Source of the DNA: an uncultured Clostridia bacterium
GTDB lineage: Bacteria; Bacillota; Clostridia; Peptostreptococcales; Anaerovoracaceae
Direction of reading: 5' to 3'
NCBI GenBank assembly: GCA_934234035.1
Contig: CAKQHH010000001.1
Coordinates: 219,655-283,654, forward strand
Length of the DNA stretch: 64,000 nt
Below the pieces are notes generated by a model. That model was not told where the DNA came from and did not search any database. It saw nothing but the letters and a program-made list of their open reading frames with translations. The number at the start of each line of letters is the position of its first letter. Position 1 is the first letter of the stretch. Below are positions 26,042 through 35,562 of the stretch, piece after piece. A program made the translations under genes and the position numbers.

Positions 26042-27337
26042 TTAGTCCAGTGCTTCTTTCTTCGGCCATCTTTCCTTAACCAGACTTGTCTTGAGACCGG
26101 TTTCATTCGGCTCAAAGCATTCTGCAAGAATTTCCCAGCCAAGATCGAGCGCATCTTCAAGAGGAATATTTACACTAAGATCCATCAGCTTCTCTTCGAA
26201 AAGTTTTCCGAATTTCAGAAGCTTATCGTCCCATTCAGTCATAAGGAATCCCATGGATTTCTTCTCCAAACTTTCCTTATACTGTGCATACAGCTTAATC
26301 ATTCCATCCATTACCGCACGATGGTCATCTCTTGTCTTTCCGTTTACGTTCTGCTTCAGTCTTGAAAGCGAACCGAATGGCTCAATGTGTCCATTCTTCA
26401 GATAGTACTGACCCTCTGTGATATATCCGGTATTATCCGGAACCGGGTGAGTGACATCATCGCCCGGCATCGTGGTTACGCCGAGGATGGTAATGGATCC
26501 GGCACCTTCAATGTCCACCGCCTTTTCATAACGAGAAGCAAGGCTGGAGTACAGATCTCCCGGATATCCACGGTTGGATGGTACCTGCTCCATCGTAATC
26601 GCCATTTCCTTCTGAGCATCGGCGAAGTTGGTCATATCGGTGAGCAGTACCAGAACTCTCTTTCCTTCCAGCGCGAACTGCTCTGCAACGGCCAGAGCCA
26701 TGTCCGGTACCAGGGTACATTCTACGATTGGGTCGGATGCGGTGTGAATGAACATTACGGTATGTCCCATTACGCCGCCCTTTTCCAGGGTATCTCTGAA
26801 TGTCAGATAGTCATCGTACTTCAGTCCCATTCCTCCCAGGAGGATGACATCAACTTCTGCCTGAAGAGCGATTCTTGCCAGCAGCTGGTTGTATGGTTCA
26901 CCGGAAATGGAGAAGATTGGGAGCTTCTGGCTCTCAACCAGGGTATTGAACAGGTCAATCATCGGAATACCGGTACGAATCATTTTGTTCGGGAGAATAC
27001 GCTTCGATGGGTTAAAAGAAGGTCCGCCGATTGGAATCATGTTCTCCGTCAAAGCCGGACCGTTGTCTCTCGGCACGCCGGCACCGTCAAAGATTCTTCC
27101 CAGAAGATTATCCGAGAAGGATACCATCATTGGCTTTCCGAGGAAACGAACCTCATCGCTGGTTCCGACACCCTGAGCACCCGCAAATACCTGCAGGGAC
27201 ACCAAGTCCTTATCCAGCTTAATTACTGTCGCATAACTGTCACCAACAAGAGCCAGGTCTCCGTATTTAACACCTTCCGCTCTTACTGTAACTACGTTAC
27301 CGACAATAGATTCAATTTTCGTATATACTTTCTGCAT
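26042..27337 (-). CDS. ntpB: V-type ATPase subunit B (regulatory nucleotide-binding subunit)
   Basis: A 431-residue non-catalytic partner of subunit A in the A3B3 hexamer. Conserved blocks include [20 protein letters not shown] (the degenerate P-loop region), [40 protein letters not shown] and [25 protein letters not shown] text. Length fits archaeal/bacterial subunit B. It lies 11 nt after the subunit A stop. Confidence 0.95.
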   Translation of the reverse strand: MQKVYTKIESIVGNVVTVRAEGVKYGDLALVGDSYATVIKLDKDLVSLQVFAGAQGVGTSDEVRFLGKPMMVSFSDNLLGRIFDGAGVPRDNGPALTENMIPIGGPSFNPSKRILPNKMIRTGIPMIDLFNTLVESQKLPIFSISGEPYNQLLARIALQAEVDVILLGGMGLKYDDYLTFRDTLEKGGVMGHTVMFIHTASDPIVECTLVPDMALAVAEQFALEGKRVLVLLTDMTNFADAQKEMAITMEQVPSNRGYPGDLYSSLASRYEKAVDIEGAGSITILGVTTMPGDDVTHPVPDNTGYITEGQYYLKNGHIEPFGSLSRLKQNVNGKTRDDHRAVMDGMIKLYAQYKESLEKKSMGFLMTEWDDKLLKFGKLFEEKLMDLSVNIPLEDALDLGWEILAECFEPNETGLKTSLVKERWPKKEALD

Positions 27338-27348
27338 CTTATTGCCTC

Positions 27349-29079
27349 CTAGTTAACCGCTTTAGCGAGGTAGAAATCTGAAACCTTCTGCTTCTGTGCC
27401 TCGAATTCCGGTGTACCGAAGACGGTTCCATGCCAGTCAAGGAATTCCTGTCTAAGCTGATTGAAGAAAGATCTGATTTCCTTCTTATCCTGCAAATCAT
27501 AGGTTTTATTAATTACGTCGTACATCATGTTGAACTCGATGCGCTGTCTCTCCGGAGAACATGCTGCGTCGATTTCATCGAAGGAGTTCTGCTGGAGATA
27601 TACTGCATCCAACAGCTCGCCCTTCTGATAGAATGTGTAATCCTCTGAGGATGTACCTTCTTCGCCGACAACCTTCATCATCTGGTTAACTTCTACGCTC
27701 TTTCTGAGAATGGAGCGTGCTTTCTCTACTCGATCCATATCTACTACGCCGGTATACTTGGACCAAGAATCGATTGGGTGAATTGCCGGGTATTTACGTG
27801 CATCGGAACGCTCTCTTGTCAGACCGTGGAATGCACCGACTACCTTCAGGGTTGCCTGAGTTACCGGTTCTTCGAAGTTACCGCCGGCCGGGGATACCGA
27901 ACCACCGATTGTAACGGAAGCAATTCGACCGTCATTCAGTCTTACTTTTCCGGCTCTCTCATAGAATGCCGCAATGGTGGACTCCAGATATGCCGGGAAT
28001 GCTTCTTCGCCCGGGATTTCTTCCAGACGGCCGGACATCTCTCTCATTGCCTGTGCCCAACGGCTGGTGGAGTCGGCCAGAAGCAGTACGTCCAGACCCA
28101 TCTGTCTGTAATACTCTGCGAGGGTTACTGCGGTATAGCAGGAAGCCTCTCTGGCTGCTACCGGCATGGAGGACGTGTTACAAATGATAATCGTTCTCTC
28201 CATCATGGAACGACCGGTCTTCGGGTCTTCCAGTTCCGGGAATTCCTTCAGAATTTCTACAACCTCGCCGGCACGCTCTCCGCAGGCTGCCACGATAACG
28301 ACGTCCGCTTCACCGTTCTTCGCCTCACTGTGCTGAAGTACGGTCTTTCCTGCACCGAACGGTCCCGGGATACAGAATGTTCCGCCCTTTGCAACCGGCA
28401 GGAATGTATCAATTGCACGGAGCTGAGTTACCAGCGGTTCATCCGGACGAAGTCTTTCCTTGTAGCACTTGTTTGCCTGTTTAATCGGCTGTGTAATAAC
28501 CATGCTCAGGTTCATCTCTTCCCCCTTGCTGTTTTCGATTACACAGATTGTTGAGCGAACGTGATGCATACCCGGTTCAACGATGGATTTCACCTTCCAA
28601 TCGGTTCCCTTCAGTGTGAACGGTACCATAATCTGGTTGGTGAACTGGAATTCCGGTACGCTGCCGATAATGCTTCCGGCTTCTACCGAATCTCCTACTT
28701 TTACGCAAGGAGTGAAGTCCCATTCTCTGTCCGGAATCGGATCGAGGTACACACCTCTTTCCAGGAAGAAGCCACACTTCTCCGCCAGTTCCGGAAGCGG
28801 ATTCTGAAGACCATCGAATACCTGTGTCAAGAGTCCCGGTCCCAGCTCAACGCTCATCAGCTCCCCTGTAAACTCTACAGGATCGCCAACCTTGATACCA
28901 TTGGACATCTCGTAAATCTGCATGCTGGCAATTCCGTTATTGACACGAATAACCTCACCCTTCAGACGCTTTCCGTCAACGAGGATGTACGCTACTTCGT
29001 TCTTACGTACGGCACTTTCAAACTTTACGTTTGCAAGGTTGCCGTTAATGCCAGTCACATAACCTGTTACTGTTTCCAT
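27349..29079 (-). CDS. ntpA: V-type ATPase subunit A (catalytic)
   Basis: Hydrolyses ATP in the V1 head. Walker A is GPFGAGKT at about residues 239-246. Also present are the bulge-domain segment typical of A subunits, [17 protein letters not shown] with the catalytic Glu, and [26 protein letters not shown] split over the ATP site. The start at 29079 ([10 protein letters not shown]) is preferred because AGGAGA is 8 nt upstream; ATG at 29085 is too close to it. 576 residues, full length. Confidence 0.95.
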   Translation of the reverse strand: METVTGYVTGINGNLANVKFESAVRKNEVAYILVDGKRLKGEVIRVNNGIASMQIYEMSNGIKVGDPVEFTGELMSVELGPGLLTQVFDGLQNPLPELAEKCGFFLERGVYLDPIPDREWDFTPCVKVGDSVEAGSIIGSVPEFQFTNQIMVPFTLKGTDWKVKSIVEPGMHHVRSTICVIENSKGEEMNLSMVITQPIKQANKCYKERLRPDEPLVTQLRAIDTFLPVAKGGTFCIPGPFGAGKTVLQHSEAKNGEADVVIVAACGERAGEVVEILKEFPELEDPKTGRSMMERTIIICNTSSMPVAAREASCYTAVTLAEYYRQMGLDVLLLADSTSRWAQAMREMSGRLEEIPGEEAFPAYLESTIAAFYERAGKVRLNDGRIASVTIGGSVSPAGGNFEEPVTQATLKVVGAFHGLTRERSDARKYPAIHPIDSWSKYTGVVDMDRVEKARSILRKSVEVNQMMKVVGEEGTSSEDYTFYQKGELLDAVYLQQNSFDEIDAACSPERQRIEFNMMYDVINKTYDLQDKKEIRSFFNQLRQEFLDWHGTVFGTPEFEAQKQKVSDFYLAKAVN

Positions 29080-29093
29080 TTGCATATCTCCTG

Positions 29094-29615
29094 TTATAAG
29101 TTATAAACGCTCTGTTGTACATTATCGAAGAGACGCTTGAATTCCGCCTCCCCCTTTTCCTTAACAAAGCAACTCTGGCGTTCCAACAATTTTAATTTGA
29201 TCGCATATCCGAACAAGCACACCTCATCAAAAAAGTGACCGCCTGTGTAGTAATCCAACGCTTCGAACTGGTGAACCAGAAGAAGCTTTTCTGCTTCCAG
29301 CGGATTTTTGGCGGTGATTGCAGCCTGTGCAATCTGTGTACTTTCCGGATCCTTCTCATATTCAGCCTGGTAGGACTTTCCAAGAGCGGCACTTCGCTGC
29401 GCGTTCAGTTCTCTGAACAGACCCGTATAGAATCCGGACCATTTCTTAAGGAGCGGACCCTCCGTAGAATCAAGAGTCAGATTTTTCAAACGCTCCAAGG
29501 TCTTATCACTTACGTTGTCCTCACACATTGCGATGAATTCATCGTAGGTGACTGGCATCTCTTCGTTCGCAGAAAGTTCCGGCAGGCTTGAAATTAAGTA
29601 GTAATACGAAGCCAT
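29094..29615 (-). CDS. DUF2764-family V-type ATPase accessory protein
   Basis: A 173-residue protein (MASYYYLISSLPELSANEEMP) matching the DUF2764 family. That family is encoded within V-ATPase operons of the spirochaete, chlamydia and Bacteroidetes type, at the place where subunit C would be expected. It may act as the C-subunit (rotor-ring adaptor) substitute, which is inference from synteny. It lies between E and A, 17 nt after E. No membrane segments. Confidence 0.8.
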   Translation of the reverse strand: MASYYYLISSLPELSANEEMPVTYDEFIAMCEDNVSDKTLERLKNLTLDSTEGPLLKKWSGFYTGLFRELNAQRSAALGKSYQAEYEKDPESTQIAQAAITAKNPLEAEKLLLVHQFEALDYYTGGHFFDEVCLFGYAIKLKLLERQSCFVKEKGEAEFKRLFDNVQQSVYNL

Positions 29616-29632
29616 ACTCTACCTCCCGGTTC

Positions 29633-30193
29633 TTAGAAATCCATCTCTCTGAAGTAAGGCATCAAGAGCTGCATAATCTCCTCATCGGTGCAATCGAAGT
29701 AACCGGAACCGTCCTTTGCGGCAAGCTTGAATCCGGAAGCAACTCCTTTTCCGACCTTGACCTCAAGGCCATTCTGAATCTCCTCCGCAAGCGCAGCTTT
29801 TAACTCGTCGGTGACTTCTGCCACTTCTGCTGCATACTGAGACATATCCTCACCATTGACAACGGCTTTGATCAGCTTGCCCAGAGCTTCGCCCTTCAGG
29901 TCTTCACGAACCTTTGCCTCCAGGATTCTGCCAACTTCACCCAATACTTCCTTCTTAAAGGAAATCAGGGCATCTCTCTTTGCCTGCTCGGCATTCTCGA
30001 TAGCACCCTCTCTGAGTGTTTCAATTTCTCTTGTGGCAGCTTCCTTTGTTGTCTTGGCCTCTGCATTTGCATTGGAAATAATCTCCTCCGCCTTTTTCTT
30101 GGCTTCAGCGATAATCTTCTCTGCCTGCTCATTGGCTGCATCGACACCCTCTTTGCGGATGGATGAAACCAAATCGTGAATCTGCAATTCCAT
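29633..30193 (-). CDS. ntpE: V-type ATPase subunit E (peripheral stalk)
   Basis: A 186-residue protein with a long charged N-terminal coiled coil (about 12-110, rich in Ala, Glu and Lys: AEKIIAEAKKKAEEIISNAN) and a C-terminal globular head. This is the peripheral-stalk subunit that holds A3B3 against rotation. First gene of the operon, with AGGAGG 10 nt before the ATG. No separate G/H subunit is found, so the second stalk chain is missing or encoded elsewhere. Confidence 0.88.
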   Translation of the reverse strand: MELQIHDLVSSIRKEGVDAANEQAEKIIAEAKKKAEEIISNANAEAKTTKEAATREIETLREGAIENAEQAKRDALISFKKEVLGEVGRILEAKVREDLKGEALGKLIKAVVNGEDMSQYAAEVAEVTDELKAALAEEIQNGLEVKVGKGVASGFKLAAKDGSGYFDCTDEEIMQLLMPYFREMDF

Positions 30194-30289
30194 AGACTGT
30201 TAACCTCCTGTTCTATGCGCTTTCCACGTTTTCCGATATCTGTAGAACCAAATGCCCGAAAACAATACTTATGCATAACATTTTTTCTG

Positions 30290-30318
30290 ATTATAGCACC
30301 AATTCATACCCTCGTCAA
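30290..30318 (-). promoter_or_regulatory. Promoter of the V-type ATPase operon
   Basis: On the minus strand, TTGACG (30313-30318) and TATAAT (30290-30295) are separated by 17 bp, a near-consensus sigma-A promoter. It gives a leader of about 90 nt ahead of subunit E. Confidence 0.85.
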
Positions 30319-30671
30319 AAGAATGAACCACTCGAAAAACAGATAGTTTGTTAAATAATTATTACACTTTTATTAATTAAAAATCGCTTTACTATTAAAA
30401 ATTTTTATACCGGGTTTCATATTCGTTTAAAAATCGGTCGCCGAGCTTTTTCAATTTTTCACAATTTTCACACGTTGTTCACACCAGCAGAAATCTTTTT
30501 ATACTCACACCTATATAGTTAATTAATTGTCCATTTCACACCGAAAAATTACTATATGTTTAAAAAAGGATACAAGAAATTTAAAAATATGACACTTTTA
30601 TAATTAACTTGACAAATGCGAATGATAAAGCACTTTCACTTCACATTTTCAAATTCATAAAAGCATAAAAA
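30319..30671. other. AT-rich intergenic stretch without a gene
   Basis: About 350 nt of very AT-rich sequence between the V-ATPase promoter and the terminator of the antiporter gene. No open frame with a ribosome site and no recognisable RNA were seen. It contains several runs of A or T that could bend the DNA upstream of the strong promoter. Confidence 0.6.
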
Positions 30672-30716
30672 ATTCTCACCACCGGAGGCCTCCGATGATG
30701 AGAAAAATATTTTTTT
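30672..30716 (-). terminator. Terminator of the CaCA antiporter gene
   Basis: On the minus strand, TTCTCATCATCGGAGG pairs with CCTCCGGTGGTGAGAA (two G-U pairs) and is followed by TTTTTT. Confidence 0.9.
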
Positions 30717-30717
30717 A

Positions 30718-31647
30718 TTACGCCATGCACAGATAGGCGAAGTATCCCGCGTAGCACAGCAGCATGGCGATGCCGCAGGGTTTTCTCAATTCCTTGTGTT
30801 TTACCGTGCCGGCCCACAGCACTACGGCAGCCAGAATCGCTACGGCGACATCCACGATGAACTTCCGTTCGAACGGAACCGGACAGATCAGCGCAGTGGT
30901 GCCGATGACGAACAGGATGTTGAAGATATTGCTGCCCACGATGTTGCCGATGGCAATTCCCGCGTTTCCCTTTCTCGCTGCGGTCACGGAAGTCACCAGT
31001 TCCGGAAGGGATGTTCCCAGCGCCACGATGGTCAGACCGATGAAACGCTCACTCATGCCGAAGTACCGGGCAATCTCGGACGCCCCGCTGACGGCAAAAT
31101 CACTTCCTTTTACAACCAGAATTCCGCCGACTGCCATCAGCAGAAGACATTTCCATACCGGGTGAATGGGGGTATCGCCATCCTCTTCGTCGGTACCTTT
31201 TTTTGCCATGACGAAAAGGTACCCCAGGTACACGAGGAAGAGCGCCCACATCAGGACCCCTTCCGCAAAAGTGACGGTTCCGCCGGTCAATCCGCAGATC
31301 AGCATAACTACGGTGATGACCATCATGAACGGCATCTCATATTTCAGGGTGGATTTCTGCACCGTCACGTTGGTAATCAGCGCCGTAACTCCCAGAATAA
31401 TTAATACGTTCAGAATGTTGCTTCCCACCACGTTTCCGATGGTGATACCCGCATTCTGCTTCAGTGCCGCGGTGATGCTCACCGCCGCTTCCGGCATGCT
31501 GGTGCCCATGGCCACGATGGTCAGTCCGATAATCAGCTGCGGAATGCCCAGCTTTTTCGCAATGCTGGCCGAACCCTCCACGAACCAGTCGGCGCCTTTT
31601 ACCAGAAAAACAAATCCGACGATCAAAATACCCGCCTGTAATAACAT
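30718..31647 (-). CDS. Calcium/sodium antiporter, CaCA/YrbG family (probable Mn2+ or Ca2+ exporter)
   Basis: A 309-residue, ten-helix exchanger with the two inverted alpha repeats: GLTIVAMGTSMPEAAVSI with GNVVGSNILN, and GLTIVALGTSLPELVTSV with GNIVGSNIFN. The start at 31647 (MLLQAGILIVGFVFLVKG) has GAGGT 7 nt upstream; longer frames begin inside the riboswitch terminator and are not real. Family homology says Ca2+/Na+ exchange. Control by a yybP-ykoY riboswitch suggests that it removes Mn2+, working beside the P-type ATPase at 17461-20082. Confidence 0.9.
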   Translation of the reverse strand: MLLQAGILIVGFVFLVKGADWFVEGSASIAKKLGIPQLIIGLTIVAMGTSMPEAAVSITAALKQNAGITIGNVVGSNILNVLIILGVTALITNVTVQKSTLKYEMPFMMVITVVMLICGLTGGTVTFAEGVLMWALFLVYLGYLFVMAKKGTDEEDGDTPIHPVWKCLLLMAVGGILVVKGSDFAVSGASEIARYFGMSERFIGLTIVALGTSLPELVTSVTAARKGNAGIAIGNIVGSNIFNILFVIGTTALICPVPFERKFIVDVAVAILAAVVLWAGTVKHKELRKPCGIAMLLCYAGYFAYLCMA

Positions 31648-31693
31648 TTTTTCTACCTCGCTTTCCTTATTCCCTTGCAGTAGGCAATAAGCA

Positions 31694-31818
31694 TAAAAAA
31701 AGAGACTCCTACTGCATTTCACAGTAAAAGTCTCGCTATTTAATCACTTTCCGAGTTATCCTTCAATAACTGTACTGACGAAAAAGTGAACACTTTCGGC
31801 TAGCTACTCCCTTTTAGC
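31694..31818 (-). ncRNA. yybP-ykoY manganese riboswitch ahead of the CaCA antiporter
   Basis: The minus strand reads AAAGGGAGTAGC, then a GTCAGTAC arm, then GCGAGACTTTTACTG: the same ordered pieces as the copy at 20158-20292. GAGACTTTTACTG (31722-31734) pairs with CAGTAGGAGTCTC (31702-31714) and is followed by T7, giving a terminator that competes with the aptamer. Mn2+-ON transcription control is expected. The antiporter ATG follows about 45 nt after the T run. Confidence 0.88.
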
Positions 31819-31891
31819 TCTAGTATTCTACCAAATTCTCGTTTCGCATTCAATATGTTTTACGATTTTTTTACAATCCGCCGGGGGTGCG

Positions 31892-33469
31892 CTAGATTAA
31901 ATTCTCCTGCTCCAGGAACGCTCTGGCCACATCCTTCGGTTCCTTCCCCTGCACATCGACCTGATAGTTCAGCTTCATCATCACCTCGTCGGTGAGCTTC
32001 GGCGCCAGCTCGTCCACCACCTGCCGCAGTTCCGGATATTTTTTCAGGGTGTCGGAGTTGAAGCACGGAACCGCGTAATACGGCGGGAACACGTGGTCTT
32101 CATCCTTCAGCACCTTCAGATGGTATTTCATCAGCATTCCATCCGTTGCAAAGGCATCGATTACGTCCACTTCCTTATTATCCAGTGCCACAAAACGCGG
32201 CGAACCGTCCATCGCCGATATCTTCTTGAACTTCAGGCTCGGATATGCCTTCTCCAGTGCGTCGATGCAGTCGTGACGATTCTGGAATTCCAGGGTGCAC
32301 CCCAGATGGAGCCGGGAGGATTTCCGCACCAGGTCTTGGATGGTCTCCAGATTGTACTTCTTGGCAATTTGCTTACTCACCGCTAAGGTATACGTGTTGT
32401 TGAACCCGCACTGCTGGGTCAGGGAGATATTCTTCTTTTTCATCTCCTTGACGCAGGTGTTGTACACCCCTTCCATATCGTCGGTACCGTCATGCTTCAG
32501 CACGCTTCCATACAGGGTGCCGGTATAATCCACGTACATATCGATATCGCCCTTCTTCAGCGCTTGGTAACACACCTGGCTTCCACCCAGATTTTCCTTC
32601 CGCACGCAGCTGATGTCGGTATGCGCCTCGATATAGTCGGAATAGAGATTCACCAGAATGAGCTGCTCGGTAAAATCCTTGCCGCCCACGGTAATTTCTT
32701 TTTCCCGTCCCGCGAGCCGGCTGTTCACCGCCCCGCCCACGATGATGGCGCAAATGAGAACCACCGCAGTCCCCAGAGTCAGCTTTTCCCGTCTGCGCTT
32801 CCGCTTCATCTGCGGCCGGGAGAGGCCGCCGCTCTTCTGCAGGCTGATCGGCGTCACCAGCTTCTCCACCAATCCCATCAGGAAGTCCACCAGCAGTGCC
32901 AGAATGCACGCCGGAATCGCTCCTGCTAGAATCTGGTAATTATTGGTGGTTCGGATTCCCGCAAAAACAAGATATCCCAGGCCACCGGCTCCGATAAACG
33001 CCGCCATGGTCATAAGGCCCACTGCCGTCACCGCGGAAATCCGCACGCCGGCCATAATCACCGGCAGCGCCATCGGAATCTTCACTTTGGTGAGAACCTG
33101 TCTCGGCGTCAGCCCGATTCCGTTGGCCGCCTCCACCATCAGGGGATCGATTCCGGAAATTCCGGTATAGGTGTTCTTCACGATTGGCAGCAGCGAGTAA
33201 ATGATGACCATCACGATGGCCGGCAGTACGCCGATGCCCAGCAGCGGAATTGCCAGGCCCAGCAGGGCCATGCTCGGAATCGCCTGCACCACGTTGGCCA
33301 GCCCCAGCACCGGCTTGTCCAGCTTCCGCACGTAGCTGATCAGGATGCCCAGCGGCACGCCGATCAGGACAGCGATGCACACCGCAATTGCGGTCATTTC
33401 AATATGCTCTAACGTTAACTTCCAGATTTGAGACGAATGGGCCCCGAAGTATTCGAACATCTTAATCAT
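31892..33469 (-). CDS. OpuB-type ABC transporter: permease fused to substrate-binding domain
   Basis: Residues about 1-210 form the membrane permease (six helices; GLGYLVFAGIRTTNNYQILAGA with the EAA-type loop ANGIGLTPRQVLTKVKIPMALP). After a membrane anchor at about 235-260, the C-terminal 260 residues are an OpuAC-type binding domain (KEITVGGKDFTEQLILVNLY, GDIDMYVDYTGTLYG). The fusion imports quaternary ammonium compounds such as choline, carnitine or glycine betaine. The start at 33469 is chosen because GGAGG is 9 nt upstream; the GTG at 33475 is too close to it. It overlaps the end of the ATPase gene. Confidence 0.9.
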   Translation of the reverse strand: MIKMFEYFGAHSSQIWKLTLEHIEMTAIAVCIAVLIGVPLGILISYVRKLDKPVLGLANVVQAIPSMALLGLAIPLLGIGVLPAIVMVIIYSLLPIVKNTYTGISGIDPLMVEAANGIGLTPRQVLTKVKIPMALPVIMAGVRISAVTAVGLMTMAAFIGAGGLGYLVFAGIRTTNNYQILAGAIPACILALLVDFLMGLVEKLVTPISLQKSGGLSRPQMKRKRRREKLTLGTAVVLICAIIVGGAVNSRLAGREKEITVGGKDFTEQLILVNLYSDYIEAHTDISCVRKENLGGSQVCYQALKKGDIDMYVDYTGTLYGSVLKHDGTDDMEGVYNTCVKEMKKKNISLTQQCGFNNTYTLAVSKQIAKKYNLETIQDLVRKSSRLHLGCTLEFQNRHDCIDALEKAYPSLKFKKISAMDGSPRFVALDNKEVDVIDAFATDGMLMKYHLKVLKDEDHVFPPYYAVPCFNSDTLKKYPELRQVVDELAPKLTDEVMMKLNYQVDVQGKEPKDVARAFLEQENLI

Positions 33470-34604
33470 TGCCACGCACCTCCTCCGTCATATCCTCCAG
33501 ATACTGGCGGCTCAGCGTTGAAACCAGATTACTGTTGGTCAGGAGCCCCACGACCCGGCCCAGGGCATCCACCACCGGCACGTTGCCGGCATCCGTTTGG
33601 TCAATCATCTTCAGCACGTCCAGAATGCTGTCTTCCGGATGGGCCGTGCACTTCGGCGGCAGCATAATCTCTCCCGCCGGCTTGTCCGGACGGTGGTTGG
33701 CGTACAGGGATTTCCGGTTCACGATGCCCAGAAGCTGACCTTCCTTTCCGGTTACCAGCAGCGTATCCACGTGCCGCATCGTCAGCTTGGTGATGCACCG
33801 CTCTGCGGAAAGGGAGGCGTCGCAGGTCACCGGATGGCGAATCATAAAATCCTCCACCCGAATGTATTTCGGGGATCCCCAGATTCGGTTCGCCCCCACG
33901 AAGTTCGCCACAAAATCATTCGCCGGACGCCGCAGAATTTCTTCCGGCGTATCGTACTGCAGAATGCGGCCGTCCTTCATGATGCAGATTCGGTCCGCGA
34001 TTTTAATCGCCTCGTCCATATCGTGGGTGACGAAAATCATAGTCTTTCCCATCTTCCGATGGAGGTCGGACAGCTCATCCTGCAAGGAGCTTCTGGTCAG
34101 CGGATCCAGTGCGGAAAACGGCTCATCCAGAAGCACGTAATCCGGGTCGTTGGCCAGAGCACGGATGACGCCGATTCGCTGCTGCTGCCCGCCGGACAGC
34201 TCGCTGGGATACCGGTCCAGGAATTTTTCCGCATCCATATCCACCATTTCCATCAGCCGCTCCGTGTTCTTCAGAATCTGATACTCATCCTTGCCTTCCA
34301 GCTTCTCGATGATTTCGATATTCTGCCGTATGGTCATATGGGGAAACAGGCCGCCCTGCTGAATCACGTATCCCATATTCCGGCGCAGCTTCACTTTATC
34401 GATGGATTCGATATCCTCTCCATCGATGAGAATCCGGCCGCTGCTGGCGGTAATCAGCCGGTTAATCATCTTCAATGTGGTCGTCTTTCCGCAGCCGCTG
34501 GGACCGATTAGCACCGTCAGCTCCCCGTCCCGAAAATCCATGGAAATCCCGTCCAGGACCACGTTGTTCTTAAACGCTTTCGTTACATCTATCAGTTGAA
34601 TCAT
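33462..34604 (-). CDS. OpuB-type ABC transporter ATP-binding protein with two CBS domains
   Basis: A 380-residue ATPase from the ATG at 34604 (MIQLIDVTKAFKNN). Walker A is GPSGCGKTT, signature LSGGQQQR, Walker B VLLDEPFSALD. The C-terminal 130 residues hold two CBS modules (DASLSAERCITKLTMRHVDTL and HPEDSILDVLKMIDQTDAGN split). In OpuA-type transporters these sense ionic strength or c-di-AMP and gate transport. An in-frame start 90 nt upstream lacks a ribosome site. It overlaps the permease gene by a few bases. Confidence 0.92.
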   Translation of the reverse strand: MIQLIDVTKAFKNNVVLDGISMDFRDGELTVLIGPSGCGKTTTLKMINRLITASSGRILIDGEDIESIDKVKLRRNMGYVIQQGGLFPHMTIRQNIEIIEKLEGKDEYQILKNTERLMEMVDMDAEKFLDRYPSELSGGQQQRIGVIRALANDPDYVLLDEPFSALDPLTRSSLQDELSDLHRKMGKTMIFVTHDMDEAIKIADRICIMKDGRILQYDTPEEILRRPANDFVANFVGANRIWGSPKYIRVEDFMIRHPVTCDASLSAERCITKLTMRHVDTLLVTGKEGQLLGIVNRKSLYANHRPDKPAGEIMLPPKCTAHPEDSILDVLKMIDQTDAGNVPVVDALGRVVGLLTNSNLVSTLSRQYLEDMTEEVRGND

Positions 34605-34799
34605 AATCTCATCTCCTTGTCGGGTGCACAGCACCGGCAAAAGCAATGACGTAATTGGACTCCCAAACCTATATAAAAATGCAACTATATACATTTATTT
34701 GTAAATTTTATCATTCCCTTTTGTGCGTTTGGTGAACGTGTGTCGGTTCTCTGTGTGGGATTGTGCAAAGAATCCATCACGTAAACGGCACGTAATAAG
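34605..34799. other. Leader of the OpuB-type operon
   Basis: About 195 nt between the transporter operon and the terminator of the lipoprotein gene. It contains AAGGAGA before the ATPase ATG and AT-rich sequence (TGTATATAG, 34680-34700 region), likely including the promoter. No gene or clear operator was found. Confidence 0.4.
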
Positions 34800-34829
34800 A
34801 AAAAAAGCACCTCCGAAGAGATGCCTTCC
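34800..34829 (-). terminator. Terminator of the lipoprotein gene
   Basis: On the minus strand, GCATCTC-TTCG-GAGGTGC (one mismatch, TTCG tetraloop) is followed by T7. Confidence 0.85.
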
Positions 34830-34857
34830 CTGCTCCATGAATCTCAGAACTTGCATT

Positions 34858-35562
34858 TTATTCCAGTTTGATAAGCGCGTCAACAATGCGATTCTCCAGT
34901 TTTTTCTGATTCGAAGCCGAAAGCTCGTCAGATGTTCTGATTACAAGTGTTCCTACCACTCTGTGGGAGCCCGGCGAAAGCACGCCCGCTCCATCAAATC
35001 CGGAAAGATACGCATCCCGCGCTTCTGCATCCTTAACAGTGTGGAATGCCTCGATTACCGCGCCGCCTTCCGTGCCGGCTTCTACCGGAGATTCTCCCTC
35101 GCAATAGCTGTCGTCAATCAGGGATGATTTCATCGCCACATATGCGTAATAGCCGCCTTTCTTATTCATGAGTGTATTCGCATCTGTTTTTTCCGTAGCC
35201 GCTTCCACCGCAGTAACACTTTTGACGGTCTTCGCTCTCTTCACGAGGAATTCTTCTTCCGGCTCGGTTACCTGTTTTTGCTGCTTCACGCTGTCTTGAT
35301 AGGCTTTGATTGCGTTATCGATATCCTTCTTTACTTTCTTATACGCATCGTCATCCTCTGCCTCTTCGCCGGTTTTCACCGCCTTTTCAAGCGCCTTTTC
35401 CGTTTCCGCATCAAATGGCTCTGCATCTTTCTCCAGCAATTCGTTTGCCGTATTCACACTCTCATCCATCGCCTTTTTGGCCTCAGAGGCGCATCCCGTA
35501 AAGGATATCACCGTCACCAAGCACAGCAGTAAAACCAAGTTTCTCAATGCAAACTTTTTCAT
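34858..35562 (-). CDS. Predicted lipoprotein of unknown function
   Basis: A 234-residue protein with a type II signal peptide: MKKFALRN, a hydrophobic core and the lipobox ISFTGC (lipidated Cys24). The mature part begins with a charged helical region (about 25-100, rich in Glu, Lys and Asp), then a beta-rich domain with VVGTLVIRTSDEL. I recognise no family. Its ATG overlaps the stop of the ADP-ribosylglycohydrolase gene by four bases (ATGA), so it is made with that enzyme, an odd pairing of a surface lipoprotein with a cytoplasmic hydrolase. Confidence 0.75.
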   Translation of the reverse strand: MKKFALRNLVLLLCLVTVISFTGCASEAKKAMDESVNTANELLEKDAEPFDAETEKALEKAVKTGEEAEDDDAYKKVKKDIDNAIKAYQDSVKQQKQVTEPEEEFLVKRAKTVKSVTAVEAATEKTDANTLMNKKGGYYAYVAMKSSLIDDSYCEGESPVEAGTEGGAVIEAFHTVKDAEARDAYLSGFDGAGVLSPGSHRVVGTLVIRTSDELSASNQKKLENRIVDALIKLE

